A stretch of DNA of 64,000 nt from G965215145 sp965215145 (GCA_965215145.1 OZ244038.1:2170001-2234000), one strand, 5' to 3'; positions 45,717-54,622 are shown, counted from the first letter of the stretch. Notes: generated from the letters alone by a model not told the origin. Numbers and translations: made by a program.

Positions 45717-46874
45717 CTAGCCGGCGGCGGTACCCGCGGTAGCGGCGCGGAGGCGGGCTAGCTCCTCCTGCGCGCGCCCGTGGACGATGTCCTCCGGGCC
45801 GGTCAGCTCGACGACCCGCTCGAACTGCTCGGCGGCTTGGTCGGTCCGCCCGATCTGGGCGAGCATGAGGCCGTAGTTGAACCGGGCGCGGGCGTGGTCG
45901 GGGTCGGCGTCGAGGACGGCGCGGATGGTCTCGACGGCCTGCATCGGGTTCTGGGGGTCGTTGAGGTAGGCCGTCGCGAGGTCGGTCTTGACGTCGAGGT
46001 CGGTGGAGTCCCGCGCGAGCGAGCGCTCGTAGGCGCCGACGGCCTGCTGGGCGTAGGCGCTCCGGTCCGGCCCCTGCGTGCGGAGCATGTGGGCGAGGAA
46101 GAACGAGCCGGCGTCGGCCCACGCGAGGGCAGTGTCGGTCTGCTCGGCGACGGCCTCCTGCGCGGCGCCGGCCTGCGCGAACGCCCCCGCCCGCACGAGC
46201 ACCTCGACCAGCTCCTTCTGCTTGGCGATCCGCGCCGGCCCCTCGGCCAGCGCGTCGATCTCGCCTTCTAGCGCCTCCACCTGCCGGGCGACCTCGGCCG
46301 GCAGCACCGGCGGCGCCGCGACGGGCGGCTCGGCCTGCACGGCGCCCGCCGTGGCGCCCGTCACGGCAGGCTCCGGCTGCCCGCCGCCCCACAGGCTGAT
46401 CCCGAACAGCACCACGACGAGCAGCGCCGCCCCGCCGACGAGCGCGAGCGCACGCTTGCCGGCCTCGTCGGTGCCGCGCGGTGCGGGCTCTTCGACCGGG
46501 AGGGACGGTGGCAGCGCCGGCGGCCTAGTCTCCTCTCGCGATGCCTCCATCGGCACCACGGCGGGCGCCTCGGGGTCAGGGGTGACAGCCTCGGTGGCCG
46601 TGGCGAGCGCGGCGCCGCACTGCCAGCAGAAGCGGGCGTGGCTCGGGTTTGCCGTGCCGCAGGTCATGCAGAACTGCTCGCCGGTGGGGGCCTCGGTTGG
46701 CGTCGCCGGTGGCGGCACAGGAGCGACGCCTCCCTCGCCGGATGGCACCTCGACTGGCGCGTCGTCGACAAGCCGCGGGGCGGCGTCCTCGCCGACCTGG
46801 GTGCCGCAGAGGTCGCAACGGGTGGCGCCTTCGGGGAGGCGGGCGCCGCAGCCGGGGCAGACGGGTGGGGGCAT
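45717..46874 (-). CDS. Double zinc-ribbon, single-pass TPR protein
   Basis: 385 residues. Two zinc ribbons lie at the N-terminus: CPGCGARLPEGATRCDLCG and CMTCGTANPSHARFCWQCG. A Pro-rich linker, one membrane helix (ALALVGGAALLVVVLFGISL, about residues 141-160) and a C-terminal TPR-like helical region (SAYAQQAVGAYERSLARDST, ARARFNYGLMLAQIGRTDQA) follow. Ribbons are likely cytoplasmic and TPRs external. Function unknown; possibly a scaffold in envelope assembly. Confidence 0.8.
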   Translation of the reverse strand: MPPPVCPGCGARLPEGATRCDLCGTQVGEDAAPRLVDDAPVEVPSGEGGVAPVPPPATPTEAPTGEQFCMTCGTANPSHARFCWQCGAALATATEAVTPDPEAPAVVPMEASREETRPPALPPSLPVEEPAPRGTDEAGKRALALVGGAALLVVVLFGISLWGGGQPEPAVTGATAGAVQAEPPVAAPPVLPAEVARQVEALEGEIDALAEGPARIAKQKELVEVLVRAGAFAQAGAAQEAVAEQTDTALAWADAGSFFLAHMLRTQGPDRSAYAQQAVGAYERSLARDSTDLDVKTDLATAYLNDPQNPMQAVETIRAVLDADPDHARARFNYGLMLAQIGRTDQAAEQFERVVELTGPEDIVHGRAQEELARLRAATAGTAAG

Positions 46875-46949
46875 GGGTGGGGCGGTGGTTTCTCTGCGGT
46901 GGTGGGCACGGCGCCAACTCTCAGACCCATGGGGTTGGGAGGGCTGCTA

Positions 46950-46985
46950 GCCCTTCGGAGGGCGACCACGTGGGGTCGCCCCTAC
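46950..46985. repeat. Palindromic repeat copy with TAGCCCTTCG leader
   Basis: Stem GGGCGACC (46960-46967) and GGTCGCCC (46974-46981), then CTAC, preceded by TAGCCCTTCGGA. The same leader (TAGCCCTTCGCA) precedes the copy at 54526, so the family unit may be longer than the palindrome. It lies between the zinc-ribbon and HU genes. Confidence 0.75.
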
Positions 46986-47050
46986 CGGCGTCGGTCGTGA
47001 GCGCGTCGATGGCCTGGGGTGGCCCGCCGTGGCTCGCGGCTCGAACGCGG

Positions 47051-47362
47051 CTACGCTCCGCCGTCGCCGGGCTCGGCGGCTATTCGCGCTGCATTCACCG
47101 CGCGGCGGAACTCGCGGGAGGGCTTGAACGCCGGGACGAACTGCCGCGGCACCTCGATGGGCTCGTCGGTGCGGGGGTTGCGCGCGGTGCGGGCGGCGCG
47201 CTCGCGCGTGCGGAACGAGCCGAACCCCCGGAGCTCCACCGTTCGCCCGGCTTCGAGCGCGTTCATGATGGTGTAGACGAAGCCGTCCACGACGGCCTCC
47301 GTCTCGAGCTTCGTCAGCCCGGTTCCGCTGGCGATGCGCTCCACGATGTCGGCTTTCGTCAT
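47051..47362 (-). CDS. HU-family DNA-binding protein
   Basis: 103 residues. A histone-like protein that bends DNA in the nucleoid. It starts MTKADIVERIASGTGLTKLE, has VELRGFGSFRTRERAARTAR, the beta-arm with ARNPRTDEPIEVP, and FKPSREFRRAVN. The extra 10 residues at the C-terminus are low-complexity. Whether it is the main HU or IHF-like cannot be said. Confidence 0.95.
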   Translation of the reverse strand: MTKADIVERIASGTGLTKLETEAVVDGFVYTIMNALEAGRTVELRGFGSFRTRERAARTARNPRTDEPIEVPRQFVPAFKPSREFRRAVNAARIAAEPGDGGA

Positions 47363-47534
47363 GGCGGTCGGCGGTGGGTGAGGGGGCGGAGCGGAGTGAC
47401 CAGCACTCCGCTAGGCCGGTGCGTCGCTTCGGCGGATCACCTCGCGTAGAACGTGAAGAAGATAGGGCCTCCGCCCCACTTCGCAACCTGCCGGGGTGTT
47501 TCGGCTTGCGTTGCACCTCCACCGGCCCCGCGCC

Positions 47535-47540
47535 TACCTT
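47535..47540 (+). promoter_or_regulatory. Putative -7 element (TACCTT) of the M1 peptidase gene
   Basis: TACCTT lies 29-34 bases upstream of the ATG at 47569, the position seen for other TAnnTT elements in the window. No clear -33 TTG was recognised. Confidence 0.35.
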
Positions 47541-47568
47541 CCGCCCCCTCCGCACCGCCCACCACCCG

Positions 47569-50500
47569 ATGCGCCTTCCTCTACCTCTCCTCTTTCTCCT
47601 CTTCCTCCTCCCTCCCGCCGCCGCGCAGCAGGCGCCCGCGTGGCAGCAGGAGGTCGCTTACGAGATGGACGTGACGCTCCTCGCCGAGACCCACCGGTAC
47701 TGGGGCGAGCAGCGGCTGACCTACACGAACCGCTCGCCGGACACGCTGCGGCAGGCGTTCTACCACCTCTACTTCAACGCCTTCCAGCCCGGCTCGATGA
47801 TGGCCGAGCGGAACCGCCACCTCCCCGACCCCGACGGCCGCGTCGTCCCCCGCATCTTCGAGCTCGGACCAGAGGAGATCGGCTACCTCCGCCCGCTCCG
47901 GCTGACGCAGGACGGCGCACCCGTCGAGTGGCGCGTCACGGATACCGTCCTGCAGGTGGACCTCGCCGAGCCGATCCTGCCGGGCGCGACCGTCACCTTC
48001 GAGATGGCGTTCGAGGGGCAGGTCCCCCTGCAGACCCGGAGGAGCGGGCGCGACAACCGCGAGGGCGTGGAGTTCTCGATGACGCAGTGGTACCCCAAGC
48101 TCGCCCACTACGACGGCACCGGCTGGCACGCCGACCCGTACATCGGCCGGGAGTTCTACGGCGAGTTCGGGACGTTCGACGTGCGGCTGACGCTGCCGAG
48201 CGCCTACGTCGTCGGGGCGACGGGCGTGCTCCAGAACCCGGAGGCCGTCGGGCACGGCTACGACCGCCCGCCCCGGCCCCTCGACGTGGAGACGGAGGAG
48301 GACGCGGGACCCGCCGCCGACGGCGCGGCCGGGAGCCCCCCACCGGACTCGCTGACGTGGCACTTCCGCGCCGAGCGCGTCCACGACTTCGCCTGGGCCG
48401 CCGACCCCGACTTCGTCCACGAGCGCCACCTCGTCGAGGACGTCCCCGGCCGCGCCGAGCCCGTCGCGCTCCACCTCCTCTACCAGCCCGACGTGGCGCC
48501 GCTGTGGGAGCCGCTGGCGGAGTGGACGGCCGAGATGGTCCGGTTCTTCTCCGCGGAGTACGGCCCGTACCCGTACCCGCAGTTCACCGTCGTGCACGGC
48601 GGCGACGGCGGGATGGAGTACCCGATGATCACGCTCATCACCGGGCGCCGCGGGCCGCAGTCGCTGTTCGGGGTGACGGCCCACGAGCTCGCCCACATGT
48701 GGTTCTACGGGATGCTCGGCACGAACGAGGCGGACTTCGCCTGGATGGACGAGGGGATGACCGGCTTCGCCGACACCGAGGCGGCGCACCACCTGCTGCG
48801 CGAGGCCGACGGCCCGGCCGACCACGCCGCCGCCGTCCGCAGCGTCGCCGCCGCGCAGAACCTCGGCTACTACGAGCCGCCGAACACGCCGGCCGACTGG
48901 TTCGGGACGAACGCGGCCTACGGCGTCGGCTCGTACCGCGCCGGCGAGGCGCTGCTGAGCCTGCTCGGCTACGTCGCCGGCGACGAGGCGCGCGACGAGG
49001 TCCTCCGCCGCTACGCCCAGGAGTGGCGGTTCCGCCACCCCACCCCCGCCGACTTCGAGGCCGTCGCCGAGCGCGTCAGCGGTCTTCAACTGGATTGGCT
49101 GTTCGAGCAGTTCCTCGACGCCGGCGCCCGCTACGACTACGCCGCCGACGACCTCAACACCGAACGGACGGCCACGGGCTACCGCTCGACGGTCACCCTC
49201 CGCCGCGACGCGGCCGGCGTGCTGCCGGCGGAGGTCCGGGTGACCTTCGAGGACGGCAGCGAGCGCTGGGTCTCGATCCCGCTCGCGACGATGTTCGGCC
49301 ATAAACCGGTGCCGGAGGGCTGGGCCGTCGCCGAGCCGTGGCCGTGGGTGGCGCCCATCTACCGGCTCGCGCTCGACGCACCGAGCCCGGCGGTCGAGGC
49401 CGTCGTGGACCCGCGCGGGCGGACGCCGGACGGGGACCGCGCCGACAACCGCGTCGCCCGCGGCCTCGACGTGCCCCTCGCCTTCGAGGGGTGGTTCCGG
49501 CAGCCCGAGGTCCAGCAGACCGCGCGCGCCTTCGCCCTCGCCCCCATCGCGCTCTACGCCGACGGCTACGGGTTCGGCGCCGGACTCCAGCTCCGCGCCG
49601 TCTCCGCGGCGACGTACGCCGCGCCGAAGCACACCCTCCAGCTCGGGGTGACGCTCTGGCCGCACGTCCTCGCCTCCGGCGTCACGACCGAGTTCGAGGA
49701 GAGCCCCCTCGTCCCCTTCGCGGAGGGAGGCCCTGAGGACCGTCTTTTTGACCCGTTGGAGACGAGCGCCTTCGACGGCATCGACTACACGCTCCGCGCG
49801 ACCCGCCGGCTCGGCCGCCACAGCCTCCTCGGGCTCGACGCCGAGAAGCACCTCGGCATCCTCGAAAACCGGCTCTCGGGCACCCACGCTCTCGGTGGGC
49901 GAACGGTGTTCGAACGGCCCCACGGCAGCGTCACCCTCTCGCTGATCCACCAGCACCGCGCCTCCGACGCCGCGTTTCCCTACCTCGCCGAGCGCGACGA
50001 GGTGTTCGGCGCGCGGGCGTTCTTCGGCGAGGACCACATGCTGTCGGCCCGCCTCGACCTCGACCTCGGGGATCGGGACGATGGGCTCTCGGCGACGGTC
50101 GAGCTGGGGGCGGGGCTGGAGCCGTTCTCGCGGCTGGAAGGGACGCCCTCCCGGCCGGGTGCCGGCCCGCGGTTCGCGCCGACGCGGAGCGCGAACCGCG
50201 CGTACGTGACGGCCTCGAAGGGGCTGCCGCTCGGGCCATTCACGCTGCGCGCCCGCACCGCCGTGGGGTTCGGGGACGAGTGGCTGACGCCGCAGAAGCG
50301 GTTCCGCCTCGGCGGGGCCACCGTCGAGACGCGCTGGCGCGAGGCCGCCTTCCGCGTCCCCGCCGCCGCGCTCGACGACCCCCGCGGCGACGCCCACCTC
50401 GTCGCCTTCTCTGGGTTCGGCCCCGTCGGGTACCTGCTGGACGTGGAGCGGCCCCGGCTGGAGCTGCCCGACCCGATCTGCGACGGGCGGATCTGCAACC

Positions 50501-50904
50501 CCGTCCTCCCCCTGCCGCCACGCCGGGAGGGCACCGTGCTCGGCAACGGGCTGCTGGCGGGGACGCTCGCGCTGGAGCTCGCCGTGCCGGAGGTGGCCGG
50601 CGCGGACGACGTGTTCAACGACCTCCTCGCCCCGCTCCGCCTCGAGGTCTTCACCGGGGCCGGCGCGGCGTGGAACACCGACCGCGGCCTCGGCGCCGAC
50701 GACTGGCTCGCCGACGCCGGCCTCGGCGTGCGCTACGACCTCGGTGCGTTCGAGCCACTTGAACGATTCACGGGGCAATCCGACGTGCTCTCCGGCCTCC
50801 GCCTCGCCGCCAAACTCCCCCTCTGGCTCTCGGACCCGGAGCGCGCGGGGGATGATGATGAATTCAAGTTTCGCTGGTTGATCGGGGTAGAAGCGGGTCT
50901 GTAA
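47569..50904 (+). CDS. M1-family metallopeptidase fused to a C-terminal outer-membrane-like beta domain
   Basis: 1111 residues. Signal peptide (1-20). The M1 peptidase has the exopeptidase motif as GGMEYP (residues about 347-352), the zinc site HELAH (372-376) and the third ligand Glu395, exactly 18 residues on. The catalytic part ends near residue 600. The remaining 500 residues have no recognisable M1 helical domain: they alternate short beta-like segments (LQLRAVSAATYAAPKHTLQL, YTLRATRRLGRHSLLGLDAE, GAGLEPFSRLEG, ELAVPEVAGADDVFNDLLAP) and end with Leu after EFKFRWLIGVEA, resembling an outer-membrane barrel. The peptidase would then be displayed at the outer membrane. The barrel reading is inferred. 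Confidence 0.9.
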   Translation: MRLPLPLLFLLFLLPPAAAQQAPAWQQEVAYEMDVTLLAETHRYWGEQRLTYTNRSPDTLRQAFYHLYFNAFQPGSMMAERNRHLPDPDGRVVPRIFELGPEEIGYLRPLRLTQDGAPVEWRVTDTVLQVDLAEPILPGATVTFEMAFEGQVPLQTRRSGRDNREGVEFSMTQWYPKLAHYDGTGWHADPYIGREFYGEFGTFDVRLTLPSAYVVGATGVLQNPEAVGHGYDRPPRPLDVETEEDAGPAADGAAGSPPPDSLTWHFRAERVHDFAWAADPDFVHERHLVEDVPGRAEPVALHLLYQPDVAPLWEPLAEWTAEMVRFFSAEYGPYPYPQFTVVHGGDGGMEYPMITLITGRRGPQSLFGVTAHELAHMWFYGMLGTNEADFAWMDEGMTGFADTEAAHHLLREADGPADHAAAVRSVAAAQNLGYYEPPNTPADWFGTNAAYGVGSYRAGEALLSLLGYVAGDEARDEVLRRYAQEWRFRHPTPADFEAVAERVSGLQLDWLFEQFLDAGARYDYAADDLNTERTATGYRSTVTLRRDAAGVLPAEVRVTFEDGSERWVSIPLATMFGHKPVPEGWAVAEPWPWVAPIYRLALDAPSPAVEAVVDPRGRTPDGDRADNRVARGLDVPLAFEGWFRQPEVQQTARAFALAPIALYADGYGFGAGLQLRAVSAATYAAPKHTLQLGVTLWPHVLASGVTTEFEESPLVPFAEGGPEDRLFDPLETSAFDGIDYTLRATRRLGRHSLLGLDAEKHLGILENRLSGTHALGGRTVFERPHGSVTLSLIHQHRASDAAFPYLAERDEVFGARAFFGEDHMLSARLDLDLGDRDDGLSATVELGAGLEPFSRLEGTPSRPGAGPRFAPTRSANRAYVTASKGLPLGPFTLRARTAVGFGDEWLTPQKRFRLGGATVETRWREAAFRVPAAALDDPRGDAHLVAFSGFGPVGYLLDVERPRLELPDPICDGRICNPVLPLPPRREGTVLGNGLLAGTLALELAVPEVAGADDVFNDLLAPLRLEVFTGAGAAWNTDRGLGADDWLADAGLGVRYDLGAFEPLERFTGQSDVLSGLRLAAKLPLWLSDPERAGDDDEFKFRWLIGVEAGL

Positions 50905-50907
50905 GTT
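50878..50907 (+). promoter_or_regulatory. Putative promoter of the first small lipoprotein gene
   Basis: TTG at 50878-50880, 21 bases, then TAAGTT(T) at 50902-50907, 31-36 bases before the ATG. It lies over the last codons of the M1 peptidase gene. Confidence 0.4.
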
Positions 50908-50937
50908 TCATCTGTGCCGCCTACCTTCTGAATAGCT

Positions 50938-51471
50938 ATGAAGCCGCTCCAGCTCCTGCTCGCGCTAGCCGTCCTCCTCCCCCTGGCCGCCTGCGACTCG
51001 TCGGAACCCGACTCCCCCCTCCCGACGGCCGGCACGTTCAGGGCTGCGGTCGAGGTGGACGGCGACGCCCGCGCGCTCGTCGGCACAGCCTTCGTCCTCG
51101 ACTACGGCGACGGTGGGGGGGTTCTCGCTGGGCTCCAGATCGACCTCCGGGAAGGCAACGTAGGCGCCTTCCCCTCACGGCAGATCTCCTTCCGCTTCGA
51201 CCCGGATGTGGCCCTGGAGCCGGGGACGTACCCATTCGGCGAGGGCGAGCCCGTTGAGGCGCTTTACTCCGAGCGGGGCCGCTCCGACGGGCTCGGCTTC
51301 TACCCGGCCGGTGATGGCACGCTCACCGTCGAGGCCGTCACGGACCGGGCGGTGCGCGGGCAGTTCGACTTCACCGCCACGGCTGAGCTCTACACGCGCG
51401 ACGGCCTCGTCACCTCGACCGTGGAGGCGGAAGGCTCGTTTGAGGCGCTACGCTACGGCGTCGGACGTTAG
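50938..51471 (+). CDS. Small lipoprotein of unknown function
   Basis: 177 residues with a clear lipobox (LLPLAAC) and a beta-rich body: GTFRAAVEVDGDARALVGTA, ISFRFDPDVALEPGTYPFG, GTLTVEAVTDRAVRGQFDFT. The signal peptide and the pattern after the Cys (DSSEPDSPLPTAGTF) closely match the next gene, so the two are tandem paralogues. The mature domain looks like the small beta-sandwich of DUF6252-like lipoproteins, but I am not certain of the family. Confidence 0.8.
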   Translation: MKPLQLLLALAVLLPLAACDSSEPDSPLPTAGTFRAAVEVDGDARALVGTAFVLDYGDGGGVLAGLQIDLREGNVGAFPSRQISFRFDPDVALEPGTYPFGEGEPVEALYSERGRSDGLGFYPAGDGTLTVEAVTDRAVRGQFDFTATAELYTRDGLVTSTVEAEGSFEALRYGVGR

Positions 51472-51501
51472 GGGCAGAGACGCCCCCTCCAATCAACCGC
51501 T

Positions 51502-52122
51502 GTGTACCCCGTGAAACGCCGCCTCCTACTCACCCTCGCCGTCCTCCTCCCCCTCGCCGCCTGCGACTCCTCCGACCCGGAAGACGGGGGTGGGAGCGAC
51601 GGCTCGCCGCTGGCGCTCGGCACGTTCGAGGCCAGCGTCGATGTCGGCGGCGATGAGCTCGACCTGTCAGGGGAGGCCACCACGGTCGCACCTTCGGACT
51701 CCCTCTTCTTCTTTAGCTCTATCCTACTCGGCGACGCCGCGGATCGTCTTCCGACGGAGGCCGAGCCACTCGCCCGTTCGATCTACTTCCTCCGCACGGA
51801 TGACGAGCCTTTTACCGAGGGGGCCTTCAGCCTCGGCCGGCCGGACTTCTCAGGCACCGCCATCATCGGCGGGTACACCGAGGTAGAGTACCTGGGGCCT
51901 TCGTCGAATCCGCTCATGCGGGACTCCACCGCGTTCCGTGTCTACACCGCCGACTCGGGCGAGCTCGTGATCGAGGAGGTCACCGGCGACGGCATTGCCG
52001 GGCGGTTCTCGTTTAGCGGCATTGGCTACGAGGAGACAGAGGACGGCCGGATCCCGCTCGGGTCCGCTACGGCCGAAGGCCGGTTCAACGCTCGCTTCGT
52101 AGCCTCCTCGATCGGGCGCTAG
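51502..52122 (+). CDS. Small lipoprotein, tandem paralogue of the preceding gene
   Basis: 206 residues from a GTG. Lipobox LLPLAAC and DSSDP after it. The start of the mature domain, GTFEASVDVGGDELDLSGEA, and the end, GELVIEEVTGDGIAGRFSFS then ATAEGRFNARF, parallel the preceding protein. It has a Gly/Asp/Ser linker. Function unknown, presumably envelope-anchored. Its stop codon overlaps the stop of the opposing cation efflux gene by four bases. Confidence 0.8.
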   Translation: MYPVKRRLLLTLAVLLPLAACDSSDPEDGGGSDGSPLALGTFEASVDVGGDELDLSGEATTVAPSDSLFFFSSILLGDAADRLPTEAEPLARSIYFLRTDDEPFTEGAFSLGRPDFSGTAIIGGYTEVEYLGPSSNPLMRDSTAFRVYTADSGELVIEEVTGDGIAGRFSFSGIGYEETEDGRIPLGSATAEGRFNARFVASSIGR

Positions 52123-53093
52123 GCCGCCGGCTCGGCGCCCAGGGGATCGGGGGCGGGGTCGTGGACGCCGCCGGCGTGCTCGTGCGTCTCGGGTTCGAGG
52201 TGCGAGGTGATGGACACGTCATCCTGGGGGAAGAGCGCCCGGAGCTCGGCCTCGACGGCGGTGGCGCGGCGGTGGGCCTCCACGAGCGAGAGCCCCGGCG
52301 CGAAGAGGAGGTGGACGTCGACCCACACGCGGTCGTTGACGCGGCGGTGGCGGAGGTGGTGCCAGTCGCGGATGCCCCCCCGCGCCGCGGCGGCTCGGAG
52401 CGCCTCAGCGAGCCGCTCGGTCTCGGCGGCGTCGGCCTTCTCCATGAGCCCGTCGAAGGAGCGGAACAGCAGGCGCCCGGCCGTCCAGAGGATGTTGAGC
52501 CCGACGACGATGGCGACGGCGGGGTCGAGCCATTCGAGGCCCGTCACCAGCACGAGCGCGACGGCGACGAGGACGCCGAGGCTCGTCCACATGTCCGTGA
52601 GGACGTGCTCGCCGTTGGCGACGAGGATGAGCGCGTTCTGCCGCCGCCCGATCCGGATCAGCGCGAACCCGAGCACGCCGTTGACCGCCGCCAGCGCCGC
52701 CGTGATGGCGAGGCCGACGCCGAGCTGCTCGAGCTCCGGCCCGGTGACGAGCGCGTCCACGGCCGCGACCACGATGGCGACGGCGGCGACGAGGATGAGG
52801 AGCCCCTCGAAGGCGCTGGAGAAGTAGGCGACCTTCCCGTGCCCGTAGGGGTGGGCCGGGTCCGGAGGCCGCGCGGCGTACCACAGGCTCACCGCCGCGA
52901 TGCCCGTGGCGAAGAGGTGGATCACGGACTCCAGCGCGTCGGACAGGATGGCCGTGCTCCCGGTGATGAAGTACGCCGCGAGCTTGCCGACGAGCATCAG
53001 CACGGCGATGCCGAGGCTGGCCGCCATCGCGACGCGCCGCTGGTCGCGGGGGGCGTCGGTGTGGCCGTGGTCGTGGTGGGCGTGGTCGCGCAT
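52119..53093 (-). CDS. Cation diffusion facilitator transporter
   Basis: 324 residues. A His-rich N-terminus (DHAHHDHGH), six membrane helices, and metal-binding motifs in TMs 2 and 5 (ILSDALESVIH and HVLTDMWTSLG) fit a CDF proton antiporter exporting Zn, Co or other divalent metals. The C-terminal cytoplasmic domain has VWVDVHLLFAPGLSLVEAHR and DVSITSHLEPETH, the regulatory metal-binding alpha/beta domain. The ATG at 53093 was chosen over an upstream one. Which metal is exported is unknown. Confidence 0.94.
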   Translation of the reverse strand: MRDHAHHDHGHTDAPRDQRRVAMAASLGIAVLMLVGKLAAYFITGSTAILSDALESVIHLFATGIAAVSLWYAARPPDPAHPYGHGKVAYFSSAFEGLLILVAAVAIVVAAVDALVTGPELEQLGVGLAITAALAAVNGVLGFALIRIGRRQNALILVANGEHVLTDMWTSLGVLVAVALVLVTGLEWLDPAVAIVVGLNILWTAGRLLFRSFDGLMEKADAAETERLAEALRAAAARGGIRDWHHLRHRRVNDRVWVDVHLLFAPGLSLVEAHRRATAVEAELRALFPQDDVSITSHLEPETHEHAGGVHDPAPDPLGAEPAA

Positions 53094-53171
53094 GGCGGGG
53101 TGTACGCCGGGGCTTGGGGTGGGTGCCCTGGTCTGGGGGGGCTGAAACGGCGGACGTGTCGCCAACCCGTT

Positions 53172-53198
53172 GCAGGGCGCAACGCGTTGCGCCCCTAC
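53172..53198. repeat. Palindromic repeat copy
   Basis: Perfect 20-base palindrome at 53175-53194 (arms GGGCGCAACG and CGTTGCGCCC) framed by GCA and CTAC. It lies between the divergent CDF and epimerase-fusion genes. Confidence 0.8.
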
Positions 53199-53221
53199 GG
53201 CCCGCCCCCCGCGGTCATCGC

Positions 53222-53227
53222 TAGCTT
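53222..53227 (+). promoter_or_regulatory. Putative -7 element (TAGCTT) of the epimerase-hydrolase gene
   Basis: TAGCTTTCG lies 31-36 bases before the ATG at 53258, just after a palindromic repeat. No clear -33 TTG was found. Confidence 0.35.
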
Positions 53228-53257
53228 TCGGGGTTCTGCTCCCGATCCCCGAACGCC

Positions 53258-54226
53258 ATGCGCATCGAGCACCTCGGCATCGCCGTCCGTAGCGCGACCG
53301 ACGCCGCCGCGCTCTACGAGCGCCTCCTCGGCCTCCGCCCGTATAAGGCCGAGGTCGTCGCCAGCGAGGGCGTCCGCACGGTCTTCCTCGACGCCGGTGG
53401 GGCGAAGCTCGAATGGCTCGAGGCGACAGCGCCGGACTCCCCCGTCGCGCGGCACGTCGAGCGGCGCGGCGAGGGGCTGCACCACGTCGCCTTCGAGGTG
53501 GACGACGTGGAGGCCGAGTTCGCGCGGCTGCAGCGCGTGGGCGTGCGCCTCCTCAACGAGGCCCCCAAGCGCGGCGCCGACGGGAAGATGATCTTCTTCG
53601 TCCACCCGAAAGACGCGGGCGGCGTGCTCCTCGAGTTCTGCCAGTGGGTGCCGCCGCCGCTCGAACCCCGGTTCGCGCGGCTCGGGGAGGGGCGGGTCGC
53701 CTACTACCTCGGCGCGCACGAGGACGCGCCGCCGCTCGTCGTGCTCCACGGCGCGGGGGGCTCGGCGGAGGGCGAGGCCCGTCGGCTCCTGCCGCTCCTC
53801 GAACCCCACGCCCGCACGGTCACGCTGGACCTACCCGGTCACGGCCGGTCCACCGCCTCCTCCGAGGAGCCGCTCACGCCGGCGCCCGCCGCTGACGCCG
53901 CCCTTGCCGTGCTGGACCACCTCGACGTACCGCAGGCGGACGTGCTCGGGATCGGCGGGGCCGCTGCACTCGGCCTCGCGCACCACGCCCCCGCGCGCGT
54001 CCGGCGCGTCGTCGTGCACGACGTCAGAGCTGCACCGGAGGAGCATTGGCTGGGCGCGATCAGCGCGCCGACGCTCGTCTCGGCTTCCGAGGAGGGCGTC
54101 GAGCCGGCCCTGGCGCTCTGGCGCGCGCTCCCCGACGCCCGCCTCTCGATCCTCCCCCGCACCGACGGCCCGCTCGACGCCGAGGCGGTCGGCCGCGCCG
54201 TCGTCGGGTTCCTCTCGGAGCCATGA
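53258..54226 (+). CDS. Methylmalonyl-CoA epimerase domain fused to a degenerate alpha/beta-hydrolase
   Basis: 322 residues. Residues 1-130 are a glyoxalase-fold methylmalonyl-CoA epimerase: HLGIAV (His5), KLEWLEA, GLHHVAFEVDD (His75/76) and GGVLLEFCQ (Glu126) carry the metal ligands. It would epimerise methylmalonyl-CoA for the mutase encoded at 4.3 kb. Residues 140-322 are an alpha/beta-hydrolase with LVVLHGAGGS and DLPGHGRS, but the nucleophile elbow reads GIGGA (231-235), with Gly233 where the catalytic Ser should be. The second domain is probably a non-catalytic remnant or accessory. The fusion is unusual. Confidence 0.87.
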   Translation: MRIEHLGIAVRSATDAAALYERLLGLRPYKAEVVASEGVRTVFLDAGGAKLEWLEATAPDSPVARHVERRGEGLHHVAFEVDDVEAEFARLQRVGVRLLNEAPKRGADGKMIFFVHPKDAGGVLLEFCQWVPPPLEPRFARLGEGRVAYYLGAHEDAPPLVVLHGAGGSAEGEARRLLPLLEPHARTVTLDLPGHGRSTASSEEPLTPAPAADAALAVLDHLDVPQADVLGIGGAAALGLAHHAPARVRRVVVHDVRAAPEEHWLGAISAPTLVSASEEGVEPALALWRALPDARLSILPRTDGPLDAEAVGRAVVGFLSEP

Positions 54227-54502
54227 GCGTTCGCCCGCTCAACGCCTCCGAGGTGGACCGGGCTGCGGACGTGGTCGCGGCGGCCTTTCCCGGGGACCCG
54301 CTCTACGTCCACCTCTACCCCGACCCCACCCGCCGCACGCGCGGGCTGCGGACCGCGTGCCGGTCTACCTCGAAACGGGCACCGCGGCCAACGTCGCCCT
54401 CTACGAGCGGTTCGGGTTCCGCGTCTGCGGGACGATCCCCCTCCCCACGGCCCGGACCCCTGGGGGATGTGGCGGGAGCTGGCGGCGCGGGAGGGGGTGT
54501 AG
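54223..54502 (+). pseudogene. GNAT acetyltransferase remnant, internally deleted and frameshifted
   Basis: The first 43 codons (MSVRPLNASEVDRAADVVAA, FPGDPLYVHLYPDPTRR) are the start of a GNAT. The next recognisable part, VPVYLETGTAANVALYERFGF, comes in a second frame, and the last piece, PDPWGMWRELAARE, in a third, ending at the TAG at 54500. The central acetyl-CoA-binding core, normally tens of residues, is missing. At least two frame changes and a deletion make it dead. It overlaps the preceding epimerase fusion by ATGA, so it was once in the same operon. Confidence 0.83.
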
Positions 54503-54525
54503 GGCGGGGGAGGAGGGACGAGTGC

Positions 54526-54561
54526 TAGCCCTTCGCAGGGCGCAATGCGTTGCGCCCCTAC
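54526..54561. repeat. Palindromic repeat copy with TAGCCCTTCG leader
   Basis: Stem GGGCGCAA (54538-54545) and TTGCGCCC (54550-54557), loop TGCG, then CTAC, with TAGCCCTTCGCA before it. It lies between the acetyltransferase remnant and the convergent GH18 gene. Confidence 0.8.
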
Positions 54562-54622
54562 GGTTGAACTCCACGATCTTCTTAGGTTTCGAGGTTCAGC
54601 CTATTCGTCCTCCGTCCTCCGC

